This document shows, one piece after another, positions 54,036 through 62,350 of a DNA stretch of 64,000 nt (position 1 is its first letter; every line of letters begins with the position of its first letter). This DNA is from Flagellimonas zhangzhouensis (GTDB lineage Bacteria > Bacteroidota > Bacteroidia > Flavobacteriales > Flavobacteriaceae), in assembly GCF_900102925.1 (NCBI RefSeq), contig NZ_FNKI01000001.1, positions 124,001 to 188,000 of the forward strand, read 5' to 3'. The position numbers were made by a program, and so were the translations under genes. A model generated the notes under the pieces. It did not search any database. It was not told the origin of the DNA and worked only from the letters and a program-made list of their open reading frames with translations.

Positions 54036-55565
54036 TTAGACTTCCTGCGAAACAAAAGCTTCCCATTCGGCAAACTTCTCTTCTCCCATAACCCGTTCCA
54101 TTTTAACCTGACCTCCTTTTTTCTTGTTGGCACCACTCCAATCGGCAAATACTTGTTGGGGCACAAACTTCACTTTTACACCTTCCAAAGCTTTGCTTCG
54201 GGCCACTTTGTAATTTTTATTGGCATCCTTTAAAAAGTCATCCAAAATTTGCGCAGCTTTTTCTCCTGCTATACTTTTTTCAGAATCAGTACCCAAATAC
54301 CAAGAATGGTAAAAGCCATCATCAAAACGTTTTGCACAAAGGGTGTATTCAGGAATTTTAATATCCAAAGTTTCCTCCAAATGCTTTACCGCGTCGTTCA
54401 ACTTGTTTACAGAAAGTTGCGAACCTACAGTGTTCAAGAAAAACTTGGTACGACCCGTAATTTTGATTTCAGCTCTTTCCACATCTGTAAAGGCAATGGT
54501 ATCGCCAATAATGTAGCGCCAAGCCCCAGTAACCGTAGAAATAATCAAAACATAGTCTTCATCTTCCTCTACCTGATCTAAGGTTAAAGATGGGGCTTCG
54601 TTCGTTAATGAACCATCTTGGTTTACATACTCGGGTTTAAAGGGAACAAACTCAAAATAAACACCATTGTCCGTCACCAGCTTCATGGAAGTAGTCTCTG
54701 GTCGACTTTGGAAAGCCAAAAATCCTTCGGAAGCCAAATAGGTATCGATAATTTGTATCGGTTTGCCTAGTAGGGCATTGAAACTTTTTTCATAAGGATC
54801 AAAAGCCACCCCGCCAGAAGTGTACACCTGCAGATTGGGCCAAATTTCATGGATATGGTCAACTTTATGGTATTCAATTACCTTCTTCAGCATCAATTCC
54901 AACCAAGATGGAATTCCACTTAAAGCCCCAATATCCCATTGCTTGGCTTGCTTGGCAATGGTCAAAACGCGTTCGTCCCAATCATCTATTTGAGCGATTT
55001 CGTCTCCAGGTTTGTAATATTTTTTAAACCAAAAGGGAATATTACTGGCACTTATACCACTTATTTCCCCCTCTTTATGGCCATCTCGCTCCTGCAAATC
55101 TGTGGAACTACCCAACATCATGATTTCCTTTTCAAAAAAATCTGCAGGCATATCAAAATTGCTCAATGCAAAAATTTGTTTTTTTCCAGCACTTTTAATG
55201 GAGTCAATCATTGCATTGGTCACAGGAATTCGCTTGGACTTTTTACCAGTGGTTCCTGAACTCAAAGCAAAAAAATCGGGGCTGCCTGGCCATGTTACAT
55301 CAGGTTCACCTTCAATGGTTTTATGCCACCACTCTTCTGAAATTTTATGATAATCGTGATAAGGAATTGCTTTTGAAAAGGCTTCTTGAATGTTGTCAGA
55401 CGCTAAAATCTCTTCAAATCTATAATGTTTTCCAAATTGAGTGTCCTTGGCAGTTTCCAAGAGTTCTTTCAGTACTTTCTGCTGTTCTTCAACAGGGTTT
55501 TCATCACCGCTAAGCGTATCTTTAGCTTCGATAATCCCTTTTATGATGTTTCCTATAATTGCCAT
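54036..55565 (-). CDS. GH3-family acyl-adenylate-type protein
   Basis: A 509-aa cytosolic protein of the GH3 family, the bacterial relatives of plant auxin-responsive acyl-acid amido synthetases. Marks: FALSSGTTGKKSKRIPVTNAM (ATP loop, FxSSGTTG, given by its core), YTSGGVAFDPYEKSF and YLASEGFLAFQ, VLIISTVTGAWRYIIGD, and KITGRTKFFLNTVG with the conserved Lys/Arg near the C-terminal domain. Bacterial substrates are not known to me. It is transcribed toward the metallopeptidase gene. Confidence 0.88.
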   Translation of the reverse strand: MAIIGNIIKGIIEAKDTLSGDENPVEEQQKVLKELLETAKDTQFGKHYRFEEILASDNIQEAFSKAIPYHDYHKISEEWWHKTIEGEPDVTWPGSPDFFALSSGTTGKKSKRIPVTNAMIDSIKSAGKKQIFALSNFDMPADFFEKEIMMLGSSTDLQERDGHKEGEISGISASNIPFWFKKYYKPGDEIAQIDDWDERVLTIAKQAKQWDIGALSGIPSWLELMLKKVIEYHKVDHIHEIWPNLQVYTSGGVAFDPYEKSFNALLGKPIQIIDTYLASEGFLAFQSRPETTSMKLVTDNGVYFEFVPFKPEYVNQDGSLTNEAPSLTLDQVEEDEDYVLIISTVTGAWRYIIGDTIAFTDVERAEIKITGRTKFFLNTVGSQLSVNKLNDAVKHLEETLDIKIPEYTLCAKRFDDGFYHSWYLGTDSEKSIAGEKAAQILDDFLKDANKNYKVARSKALEGVKVKFVPQQVFADWSGANKKKGGQVKMERVMGEEKFAEWEAFVSQEV

Positions 55566-55663
55566 GCTGTGTATTTTTGATTTTATACAATCAAAATTAC
55601 CCTAACCACATAGCGTAGCTTTACTCATTTGATTTTAAGATTGACTGAAATACGAATTGGGAT

Positions 55664-55984
55664 TTACCCTATAAAAGAAATCGCTGCCAATGTTTTGTTC
55701 TTAATTTTTGGCGAAGCCTTTTGTAGCGGTTGAACCAATTTTTTGGACACCATGGAAAGTAATGGTTCAGGTGTATCATCGTGCACAGAAACACTTCCGT
55801 AATGTGCATTAATTTCGACGGTAATCAAAGAAAGATAATCCATCAAATGTTCGGCTTCAGAAATCAAAATCTTGATGACCTGTAAGCGAACGGCATATTC
55901 CAATTCCAACCTTTGAACATATGCCAATTGCTGTTTTGATGTTGATGATTTCCAAATGATTTCCACGGAACTAATTTTAAGCAA
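55664..55984 (-). CDS. Protein of unknown function, about 100 aa
   Basis: A small soluble, helical protein (YVQRLELEYAVRLQVIKILI, HLMDYLSLITVEINAHYGS). The start is uncertain: TTG at 55984 or GTG at 55966, the latter giving MEIIWKSSTSK. No domain is recognised. It lies alone, 98 bases upstream of the GH3 gene on the same strand, with no shared overlap. Coding is supported by a continuous, flavobacterial-looking composition. Confidence 0.5.
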   Translation of the reverse strand: MLKISSVEIIWKSSTSKQQLAYVQRLELEYAVRLQVIKILISEAEHLMDYLSLITVEINAHYGSVSVHDDTPEPLLSMVSKKLVQPLQKASPKIKNKTLAAISFIG

Positions 55985-56244
55985 AAATAACCGAAAAGAA
56001 ATTAATTTTACAATTAAGAAACATTAAATTAACATTGAAAAATATTTCAGTTGTGCTAAAAATTGAAGCTTATTAGAGCGCTAAAATACGCTGAATCCTA
56101 CCAACAATTAATGTTAAATTGTGTTATCTGCTTTCGGGTCAACCTCTTAATATTTTCATAAATATGAAAATCAAATGGCACTATAGTTAGAAAATATCAA
56201 ACTAACTCTTATATTTAGCGAATTCAGAATAATTTTAAACAAAA

Positions 56245-56472
56245 ATGACTCAAGAGTTACTACAACAGGCGGAAGAATTTGAGAAAAGGCCCATGAGCCA
56301 CATGTCCACCAGTGACAGGGTTGAGGCGTCCCGAGAGGCCAAAAGTTTAATTCTTTCCCTAAACGAGATATACAAGCGTACCAAGGATTCCAAATTAATG
56401 GAAACCATGAAAAGCCTTACAGAAAAGAAACGCAAAATTGAAAAGCGTTTGAAAGGCACACCATTGGTATAA
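56245..56472 (+). CDS. Small conserved unknown protein, 75 aa
   Basis: Highly charged, helical protein (LLQQAEEFEKRPMSHMSTSD, EAKSLILSLNEIYKRTKDSK, SLTEKKRKIEKRLKG). It has its own transcript, ended by a hairpin. It resembles short conserved flavobacterial proteins without assigned role, from general memory. Residues 25-70 would form two basic amphipathic helices, as in RNA- or DNA-binding or chaperone-like proteins, but nothing more can be said. Confidence 0.7.
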   Translation: MTQELLQQAEEFEKRPMSHMSTSDRVEASREAKSLILSLNEIYKRTKDSKLMETMKSLTEKKRKIEKRLKGTPLV

Positions 56473-56492
56473 GCATAAGTCTTAAATAAATT

Positions 56493-56535
56493 AAAAGGGT
56501 GTTTGGAATTCTAACCAGACACCCTTTCTTTTTTG
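56493..56535 (+). terminator. Intrinsic terminator after the 75-aa gene
   Basis: The stem AAGGGTGTTTGG / CCAGACACCCTT (one G-T pair) with an A/T-rich loop and a TTTCTTTTTT tail. Confidence 0.8.
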
Positions 56536-56755
56536 CCTTTACTTACCAGAAGCATTCTAATTTATTGACTACAAGACATTTAATACTTTTTACAACCTGC
56601 CACCTATTACTTATACCCAATTACCATTTATATAGTCATTGATACCAGTTATGTTCATTTTCTTACAACGAATATAATTTAGGTTTATAGCTGCGAAGTT
56701 TTGGATAATTTCGGTATCCCAAGTAATCAGAACACGAAAAGAAAAGACTCAAAAA

Positions 56756-56857
56756 ATGAACACTATTGAATCTAAACTAGGATACCTTTTTTGGTATTTT
56801 ACCATTGCAATGTCAGTATATGCTCTGGTCAATAGCATATACCAATATCTTTATTAA
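56756..56857 (+). CDS. Possible 33-aa membrane microprotein
   Basis: An ORF from ATG 56756 encodes a short peptide with one hydrophobic helix (YLFWYFTIAMSVYALVNSIY). It is preceded by AAAAAA-rich leader and followed, 50 bases on, by a hairpin terminator shared with the opposite pyruvate kinase gene. There are no homologues that I know. It is listed because the surrounding 460 bases otherwise hold no gene. Confidence 0.4.
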   Translation: MNTIESKLGYLFWYFTIAMSVYALVNSIYQYLY

Positions 56858-56907
56858 ACTATACTAAACACTACCAAGAATTCTTATAGTTAATAATGTC
56901 TCTCTTT

Positions 56908-56934
56908 AAGGGCGCCCAATGGGTGCCCTTTCCT
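56908..56934. terminator. Hairpin terminator between microprotein and pyruvate kinase genes
   Basis: AAGGGCGCCC-AAT-GGGTGCCCTT with a T-rich flank on the plus strand; the minus side is A-rich after the kinase stop, so it may act on both. Confidence 0.75.
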
Positions 56935-56935
56935 T

Positions 56936-58753
56936 TTAATCCCATTTCATCTTGGGCAACATCACTTCTTTTTTATCGTGTGAGGTTTCACTGTTCAAAA
57001 GTACCTCGTGCAAAAATGAAATCGCTTTGTTGATGTGCGGCCCTTTGTTCAGCATTACACACTCAGCCTGAACGGATGAGGTTATATCGGTTATTTCTGA
57101 TCTGAATGGCAATCCTTTTTTGGCCAGACTTTCCAAAACTTGTGTGGCCCAAACCACTGGAATGTGCGCTGCACTGCAAAAGGAAAGAATGCCCTCTTGC
57201 ACCATCCCCATATTTTTCCAACCTACCTCAAGGGCTAAATCTCCCCTTGCGATCATAACCCCCAAATGTTTTCGTTGCATGGCAGTCAGGAGTATTCCAA
57301 TCAAGTTTTTATAGGCTGATTGTGTCTCGATTTTTAAAATGACACCCAATTCTGGCTTGGCACCCAAACTTTCCAACTCGCTTAAAAGTTCAACCACATC
57401 CGCTTCGGAATTTACATAGGATACATTTACGATATCCGCATGCTGTACCACAAATTTTAAATCTTCGCGGTCTTTTTCGGTTAAACCAGAAATACCCAGA
57501 TCCAATGCAGGAAGGTTGATTCCCTTTTCAGCCTTGAGCATAGCTCCCCCTTCTTTTGCCCTAGTAATTTTAACTTGAAAAGTTCCATTGCCCAAAGTTT
57601 CGACTTCCCCTGATATTTTTCCATCATCGAACAAAATTCGGTCTCCTACTTTAACCCGCTCTACAATTTGGGCAGGTATGCAACCAATCACCCCTGGGTG
57701 CACTAGGTTTCCTTTTGCATCGAACTTTGGCAAACTGGATGCACCAACCTCTCCAGTTACCGTAATAACATCTCCCTCTCGCACCAATATGGATTGTTCT
57801 ACTGGAGGCAGTTCGCCAATTTGAGTTTCACCCAGTTTGGCCCGCTTAGGTTTCAAAATTGTTTCTGTTTCTAGGTAAATGGTTTTAGGGTTTTCCAATA
57901 AAACGCCATCTTCCAATATCTTAACCACTTTTATTTTATGAGACTTGCCTCTACAATCTTTGGTTTTAATATCGTCCCCAACCTGTAATTGCTTCAGCCA
58001 AACTTCATCAACGGGCACATCCAAAGGATCCAATACCGATTTGGAAGCTGGAACAAACTTTACAATAGCTGGCCTTCTGACTCCATTTTGGTCTTTGGGA
58101 GCTTTAAACCGCTTTATTTTCGGTCCCATCACAATATCACCCGTCCTAATTTTTGGTCCAGATAGGTCCATGGCCACTTTGACTTTGATTCCACACTCTT
58201 CTTCCGCCTTTCGAACGTTTTCAATGATTTTTTTCCAAACCTCAGGATGATCATGCGCACAATTTACTCGGGCACAATCCATCCCACCCTTCACCATGTC
58301 CAAAACCAGATCATAATTATTGGCAGCCTCAGATGGCTGAGTCACCATGATTCTAACCCTTCTATGATTCCCACTTTCACCAAAAAGATAATCGGTATGC
58401 TTTTGCAACAGTTTTTTTCCTTCCCCAATATTGAGAAAATCATCATCCATTGATTTTGGAAAATCACCAAGCAAACTATGCACTATCTCTTTTAAATTGA
58501 TCAAACTCCCAAGAATATTCCCCTCAGAATTGGCCAATCTTGTTAACCCTAAATGTTTGAGCTCCTTTTGCATACTTCGGGCATCAAAACCACGAAATGC
58601 AGCATAGTGCGAAAGATTTTGGGCACTTTTTTTATAACTGGGACACACCTCATCCAACAAGGCATGATTCTCTAAGTTTTCCTTTTGAATCAAGCCAATC
58701 ACCTCGTCAATTCGCAATGCAATAGTTTGAAGCTGTTCCTTGTTAATCCCCAT
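56936..58753 (-). CDS. Atypical pyruvate kinase-like enzyme
   Basis: A 605-aa protein. An N-terminal helical extension of about 120 residues (coiled, with no PK homology) precedes a PK-type barrel: RVRIMVTQPSEAANNYDLVLDMV, DCARVNCAHDHPEVWKK (canonical RLNFSHG), VKVAMDLSGPKIRTG, the B domain, LTEKDREDLKFVVQHADIVN, VILKIETQSAYKN (canonical KIEN.EG), MIARGDLALEVGW and WATQVLESLAKKGLPFRSEITD. It then ends after AECVMLNKGPHI; the C-terminal allosteric domain is missing. The catalytic Lys and metal ligands seem kept. It may be a regulated or alternative-phosphodonor PK; a genuine pyruvate kinase role is likely but not sure. Confidence 0.8.
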   Translation of the reverse strand: MGINKEQLQTIALRIDEVIGLIQKENLENHALLDEVCPSYKKSAQNLSHYAAFRGFDARSMQKELKHLGLTRLANSEGNILGSLINLKEIVHSLLGDFPKSMDDDFLNIGEGKKLLQKHTDYLFGESGNHRRVRIMVTQPSEAANNYDLVLDMVKGGMDCARVNCAHDHPEVWKKIIENVRKAEEECGIKVKVAMDLSGPKIRTGDIVMGPKIKRFKAPKDQNGVRRPAIVKFVPASKSVLDPLDVPVDEVWLKQLQVGDDIKTKDCRGKSHKIKVVKILEDGVLLENPKTIYLETETILKPKRAKLGETQIGELPPVEQSILVREGDVITVTGEVGASSLPKFDAKGNLVHPGVIGCIPAQIVERVKVGDRILFDDGKISGEVETLGNGTFQVKITRAKEGGAMLKAEKGINLPALDLGISGLTEKDREDLKFVVQHADIVNVSYVNSEADVVELLSELESLGAKPELGVILKIETQSAYKNLIGILLTAMQRKHLGVMIARGDLALEVGWKNMGMVQEGILSFCSAAHIPVVWATQVLESLAKKGLPFRSEITDITSSVQAECVMLNKGPHINKAISFLHEVLLNSETSHDKKEVMLPKMKWD

Positions 58754-58918
58754 GAGTTCTGGTTAAACCACAAATATCGGGATTGGTCATTTTCAAAATA
58801 CTGACATTCATCAGTCTGGATTATTTTAGAAAAACTTTAGCACCCCAACCTAACCAAGTAAAATCAAAAATCTACCTATCTTTAAACAGCATTTGACGAA
58901 CCCTTTCTAAAAACAAAT

Positions 58919-59536
58919 GTGTTGAACAAGAACCTACTTTTAATCCTTACCAGAAATCCTGAACTTGGTAAATGCAAAACCCGATTGGCAGCCAAAGTGG
59001 GTGATGAAGCTGCTCTGGAAATCTATAAATTCCTAATTGAGCGCACAGTTGATTTCACCAAAGACTTAGCGGTTGATAAATGGGTTTTTTATTCTGAGAA
59101 GATTTGGGAAGATGATATTTGGGACCATACGATTTATAGTAAAAAGCTTCAAAAAGGAACTGATTTAGGCGAACGCATGAAAAATGCATTTTCCGAAGGT
59201 TTTAATGCTGGTTTCAAAAATGTCATTATTATCGGAAGTGATATGTACCACCTCAACCCATCCGATTTGGAAGAAGCTTTTGCGCAACTCGAAAATCATG
59301 ATTTTGTAGTGGGGCCTGCGCAAGATGGTGGGTATTACCTTTTAGGCATGAAATCTTTAAAAGAAGAATTGTTTCAACAAAAAGCATGGGGCACAGATAC
59401 CGTTTTGAAAGATACCTTAAAAGACATTTCAAATTTTAAAGTGTCACTTTTGGAAGAAAAAAACGACATAGATTATTACGAAGACATAAAAGACATTAAG
59501 GTGTTCGAACCTTTTTTAAAACATATAAAAGAATGA
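58919..59536 (+). CDS. TIGR04282-family (arsenosugar/selenodomain-associated) glycosyltransferase
   Basis: A 205-aa GT-A type transferase of the DUF2064 family. Signature strings: LLLILTRNPELGKCKTRLAA, QKGTDLGERMKNAF, IIIGSDMYHL, FVVGPAQDGGYYLLGM, WGTDTVLKD and LEEKNDIDYYED. Members are recorded with arsenosugar biosynthesis genes. The start is GTG 58919 or TTG 58922; an ATG one base earlier is out of frame. The stop overlaps the next start by four bases (ATGA), so the three genes are translationally coupled. Confidence 0.88.
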   Translation: MLNKNLLLILTRNPELGKCKTRLAAKVGDEAALEIYKFLIERTVDFTKDLAVDKWVFYSEKIWEDDIWDHTIYSKKLQKGTDLGERMKNAFSEGFNAGFKNVIIIGSDMYHLNPSDLEEAFAQLENHDFVVGPAQDGGYYLLGMKSLKEELFQQKAWGTDTVLKDTLKDISNFKVSLLEEKNDIDYYEDIKDIKVFEPFLKHIKE

Positions 59537-60348
59537 CACAAGAGCAATTGAACGAATCCGTTGAATATTTAAAAAAACGAGGATTTGAAATTCCAGAAAT
59601 AGGTATCGTTTTAGGAACTGGACTGGGGCAATTGATAGATAATATTGAAAATCCTATTGAGGCCCATTACAATCATATTCCACATTTTCCATTGGCCACA
59701 GTCGAGTTTCATACAGGTAAATTAATTTACGGAACCATTGAAGGAAAAAAAGCAGTGGTAATGCAAGGTCGGTTCCATTTGTACGAAGGATATGACTTTG
59801 TAGATATTACCTATCCAATTCGGGTAATGCACCAGTTGGGTGTTCAAAAACTATTTGTTTCGAATGCTGCAGGTGCGGTGAACCTCAACTATAAAAAAGG
59901 GGATATTATGTTGATTGAAGACCACATTAACTTGCAAGGTGGATCTCCTTTAGCCTTCAAAAATGTATCGCAATTCGGCAACCGCTTTGTAGATATGAGC
60001 GAACCCTATGATGTTTCCATGCGCAGCAAAATGGAGAAAATTGCCGAAAAAGAAGGCATTTCACTCCAAAAAGGCGTGTATGCTTCAGTTGTGGGACCAC
60101 AGTTGGAAACCAAGGCTGAATACCGCATGATTAAAACCCTTGGTGCAGACGCCGTTGGCATGAGTACGGTACCCGAAGTAATAGTTGCCAATCATTTACG
60201 ACTACCCATTGTCGCGGTTTCCGTTTTAACGGATGAGTGCGACCCCGACAACTTGGAACCTGTTAATATTCAAGAGATTTTGGATATTGCAGCACAGACC
60301 GAGCCCAAAATGATCAAATTGTTCACTGAATTAATCAAAGAAATATGA
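59533..60348 (+). CDS. Purine nucleoside phosphorylase, trimeric type, arsenosugar-locus
   Basis: A 271-aa enzyme that phosphorolyses purine nucleosides. Family marks: IGIVLGTGLGQLIDN (phosphate loop), MQGRFHLYEGY, LFVSNAAGAVNLNYKKGD, YASVVGPQLETKAEYRM (Glu192 corresponds to Glu201 of human PNP), GADAVGMSTVPEVIVANH. At the base-specificity site, VLTDECDPDN puts Asp234 where human PNP has Asn243; Asp there is the feature of adenine-accepting relatives such as MTAP. This fits cleavage of an adenosyl arsenic nucleoside. It overlaps both neighbours by four bases. Confidence 0.92.
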   Translation: MTQEQLNESVEYLKKRGFEIPEIGIVLGTGLGQLIDNIENPIEAHYNHIPHFPLATVEFHTGKLIYGTIEGKKAVVMQGRFHLYEGYDFVDITYPIRVMHQLGVQKLFVSNAAGAVNLNYKKGDIMLIEDHINLQGGSPLAFKNVSQFGNRFVDMSEPYDVSMRSKMEKIAEKEGISLQKGVYASVVGPQLETKAEYRMIKTLGADAVGMSTVPEVIVANHLRLPIVAVSVLTDECDPDNLEPVNIQEILDIAAQTEPKMIKLFTELIKEI

Positions 60349-61310
60349 GCTATTTAGAAGCCACCCAAGATTTATATAAAGAAGCAGCACTAACGCCAGA
60401 TGTTGGTTTGTGCTGTACCACCAATCCCGTTTGGCAATTCCCTGGACTTTCTATCCCACAAATTATGTTGGATATGAACTACGGTTGTGGCAGCACCGTT
60501 TCGGCCCAAGACTTGGTGAACAATCCCAAAATCTTATACGTTGGCGTTGGTGGGGGCATGGAACTGCTACAATTTTCCTATTTCTCTAGACAGCAAAATG
60601 GGGTGATCGGTGTGGATTCTGTGGATGAAATGCTGGAAGCTTCCCGTAAGAATTTTAAAGTTGCCGAACAGGAAAATGACTGGTTTAAAAGTGATTTTGT
60701 GAATTTGGTGAAGGGAGATGCCCTTAACCTTCCTGTTGAAGATGAAAGTATTGATGTGGCGGCACAGAACTGCCTTTTCAATATTTTTAAAATGGAAGAC
60801 CTTAAAAAGGCCGTTTCAGAAATGTATCGCGTACTGAAACCACACGGAAGGCTGGTGATGAGCGATCCTATTTGCGAACAGCCCATGAGCGATGAGCTTC
60901 GTAACGATGACCGTCTTCGTGCACAATGCCTCAGCGGAAGTATTCCATTAAAAGACTACGTAAAAGTTTTGACCGATGCTGGTTTTGGCACCATCGAAAT
61001 CAGAGGAAAAAGATCATATCGCGTTCTTTCTCCCAACCATTATCCAACGGATGAACTTATCCATATTGAATCCATAGAAATAGCTGCCATAAAAGACCCC
61101 ATGCCCGAAGACGGCCCTTGTATGTTCACGGGAAAAACGGCTATTTATTTTGGCAAGGAAGAATACTTGGACGATAAAAAAGGACATGTTTTGATTCAAA
61201 ACCAGCCTTTGGCCGTTTGTGACAAAACTGCAGCTGCCCTAGCCGAAGTCTCCGATGAGATTTTTATCAGTGAAAGTACATGGCATTACAATGGTGGGGG
61301 GTGTTGCTAA
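60345..61310 (+). CDS. arsM: Arsenosugar-type arsenite S-adenosylmethionine methyltransferase
   Basis: A 321-aa SAM-dependent methyltransferase that methylates As(III). It has the special N-terminus of the arsenosugar-associated ArsM group: GLCCTTNPVWQFPGLSIP (Cys23, Cys24), MNYGCGSTV (Cys48), the SAM loop ILYVGVGGGMELLQF, GVDSVDEML, DVAAQNCLFNIF, SDPICEQP and a C-terminal GGGCC. Cys pairs bind arsenite. It ends the GT-PNP-ArsM operon. The radical SAM partner ArsS, which normally completes the pathway, is not in the window. Confidence 0.92.
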   Translation: MSYLEATQDLYKEAALTPDVGLCCTTNPVWQFPGLSIPQIMLDMNYGCGSTVSAQDLVNNPKILYVGVGGGMELLQFSYFSRQQNGVIGVDSVDEMLEASRKNFKVAEQENDWFKSDFVNLVKGDALNLPVEDESIDVAAQNCLFNIFKMEDLKKAVSEMYRVLKPHGRLVMSDPICEQPMSDELRNDDRLRAQCLSGSIPLKDYVKVLTDAGFGTIEIRGKRSYRVLSPNHYPTDELIHIESIEIAAIKDPMPEDGPCMFTGKTAIYFGKEEYLDDKKGHVLIQNQPLAVCDKTAAALAEVSDEIFISESTWHYNGGGCC

Positions 61311-61321
61311 CCCTCCTCCTT

Positions 61322-62350
61322 TTATTTTGCTATCACGGAATTTGACGTTTCGTAGTCCAAAAGAATACCCTCGGAAATCCATTTGGCCAAAGCTTGTCTG
61401 TTATCAGGATCCAAGATTCTACGCTGGTCCTTTTTACTTCGAATATTGCCTATTTCAATATAAGCAACAGCTGGTAAGGTGTTTTTGACCACGTACAACC
61501 CGCTTCGATCACTAAAGGATCCATTGTAATTTCGATAAGGCTGAAACTTTTTATACTTCCGCATAAAGGTTTGATGGATGCTTTCGGCAAGTTGTTTCCC
61601 ATTCTTGCTCTTTTCATGGTGATAAAAGAACACATCAATATTGGTTCCTTTACTTCGACTATCTACATGGGTTACCAATAAACGTTGGTATTTTCCTCGG
61701 TTAGCATGATACAATTCATTTACAGCTTCAGTGCGTTGTTTCAAACGTGCCAATTGCCCTAACGGAATTGCTTCAGAACCTACCATTTCGTCGGTATCCA
61801 ATTCCAAAACCCTTGCATCTCGAATGCCATCGTTTTCATCCTGAACAATAATATGTACCTCCGCTCCGTGGGAAATAAGTTCTCTAGCCAATCTCAAAGT
61901 AACATCGTAGGCATATTCATCCTCGGCAATCAGTTTTCCATCATATTTTTCAACTGCTCCTGGGTCAGGTCCGCCATGCCCTGAAATCAAATAATAAACG
62001 GTGTCTTCCAATCGATCACTAACAGTATCCACATGGACAAAATCCTTTCCGAATATGGGGTAAGAAGGTCTTAAAATTTCTGTCTCTACCTTTTTATTGG
62101 CCAATGTATCGGGCAACACATAGGTACGACCAACATACAAAGCTTCATCGGAACCCAAATTTTCAGCATTCAGTTCCACAAACTCGTTGTAATACTTTGT
62201 TGGACTTACGCCATGTCTTCGAAGTAAAGAATAAACTCCATCTCCCTGTTCAGCGGTAACTTCGGACAGAGATTCTTGGGCCAGTAAAGCTGTCGGCATC
62301 AAATTCAAACAAAGAAGTACTATAAAAGAAGGCTGAAAATAGAGTTTCAT
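61322..62350 (-). CDS. N-acetylmuramoyl-L-alanine amidase (Amidase_3), exported
   Basis: A 342-aa exported enzyme: signal peptide (to about residue 25), a LysM-like region (VTAEQGDGVYSLLRRHGVSP...GRTYVLP), and an Amidase_3 domain. Zinc/catalytic residues look intact: His125 in ISGHGGPDPGA, Glu143/145 in AEDEYAYDV, a His in VTHVDSRS and Glu in AYIEIGNIRS. It cleaves the amide bond between MurNAc and L-Ala. Directly upstream (adjacent, no gap) lies a paralogue that has lost these residues. Confidence 0.9.
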   Translation of the reverse strand: MKLYFQPSFIVLLCLNLMPTALLAQESLSEVTAEQGDGVYSLLRRHGVSPTKYYNEFVELNAENLGSDEALYVGRTYVLPDTLANKKVETEILRPSYPIFGKDFVHVDTVSDRLEDTVYYLISGHGGPDPGAVEKYDGKLIAEDEYAYDVTLRLARELISHGAEVHIIVQDENDGIRDARVLELDTDEMVGSEAIPLGQLARLKQRTEAVNELYHANRGKYQRLLVTHVDSRSKGTNIDVFFYHHEKSKNGKQLAESIHQTFMRKYKKFQPYRNYNGSFSDRSGLYVVKNTLPAVAYIEIGNIRSKKDQRRILDPDNRQALAKWISEGILLDYETSNSVIAK

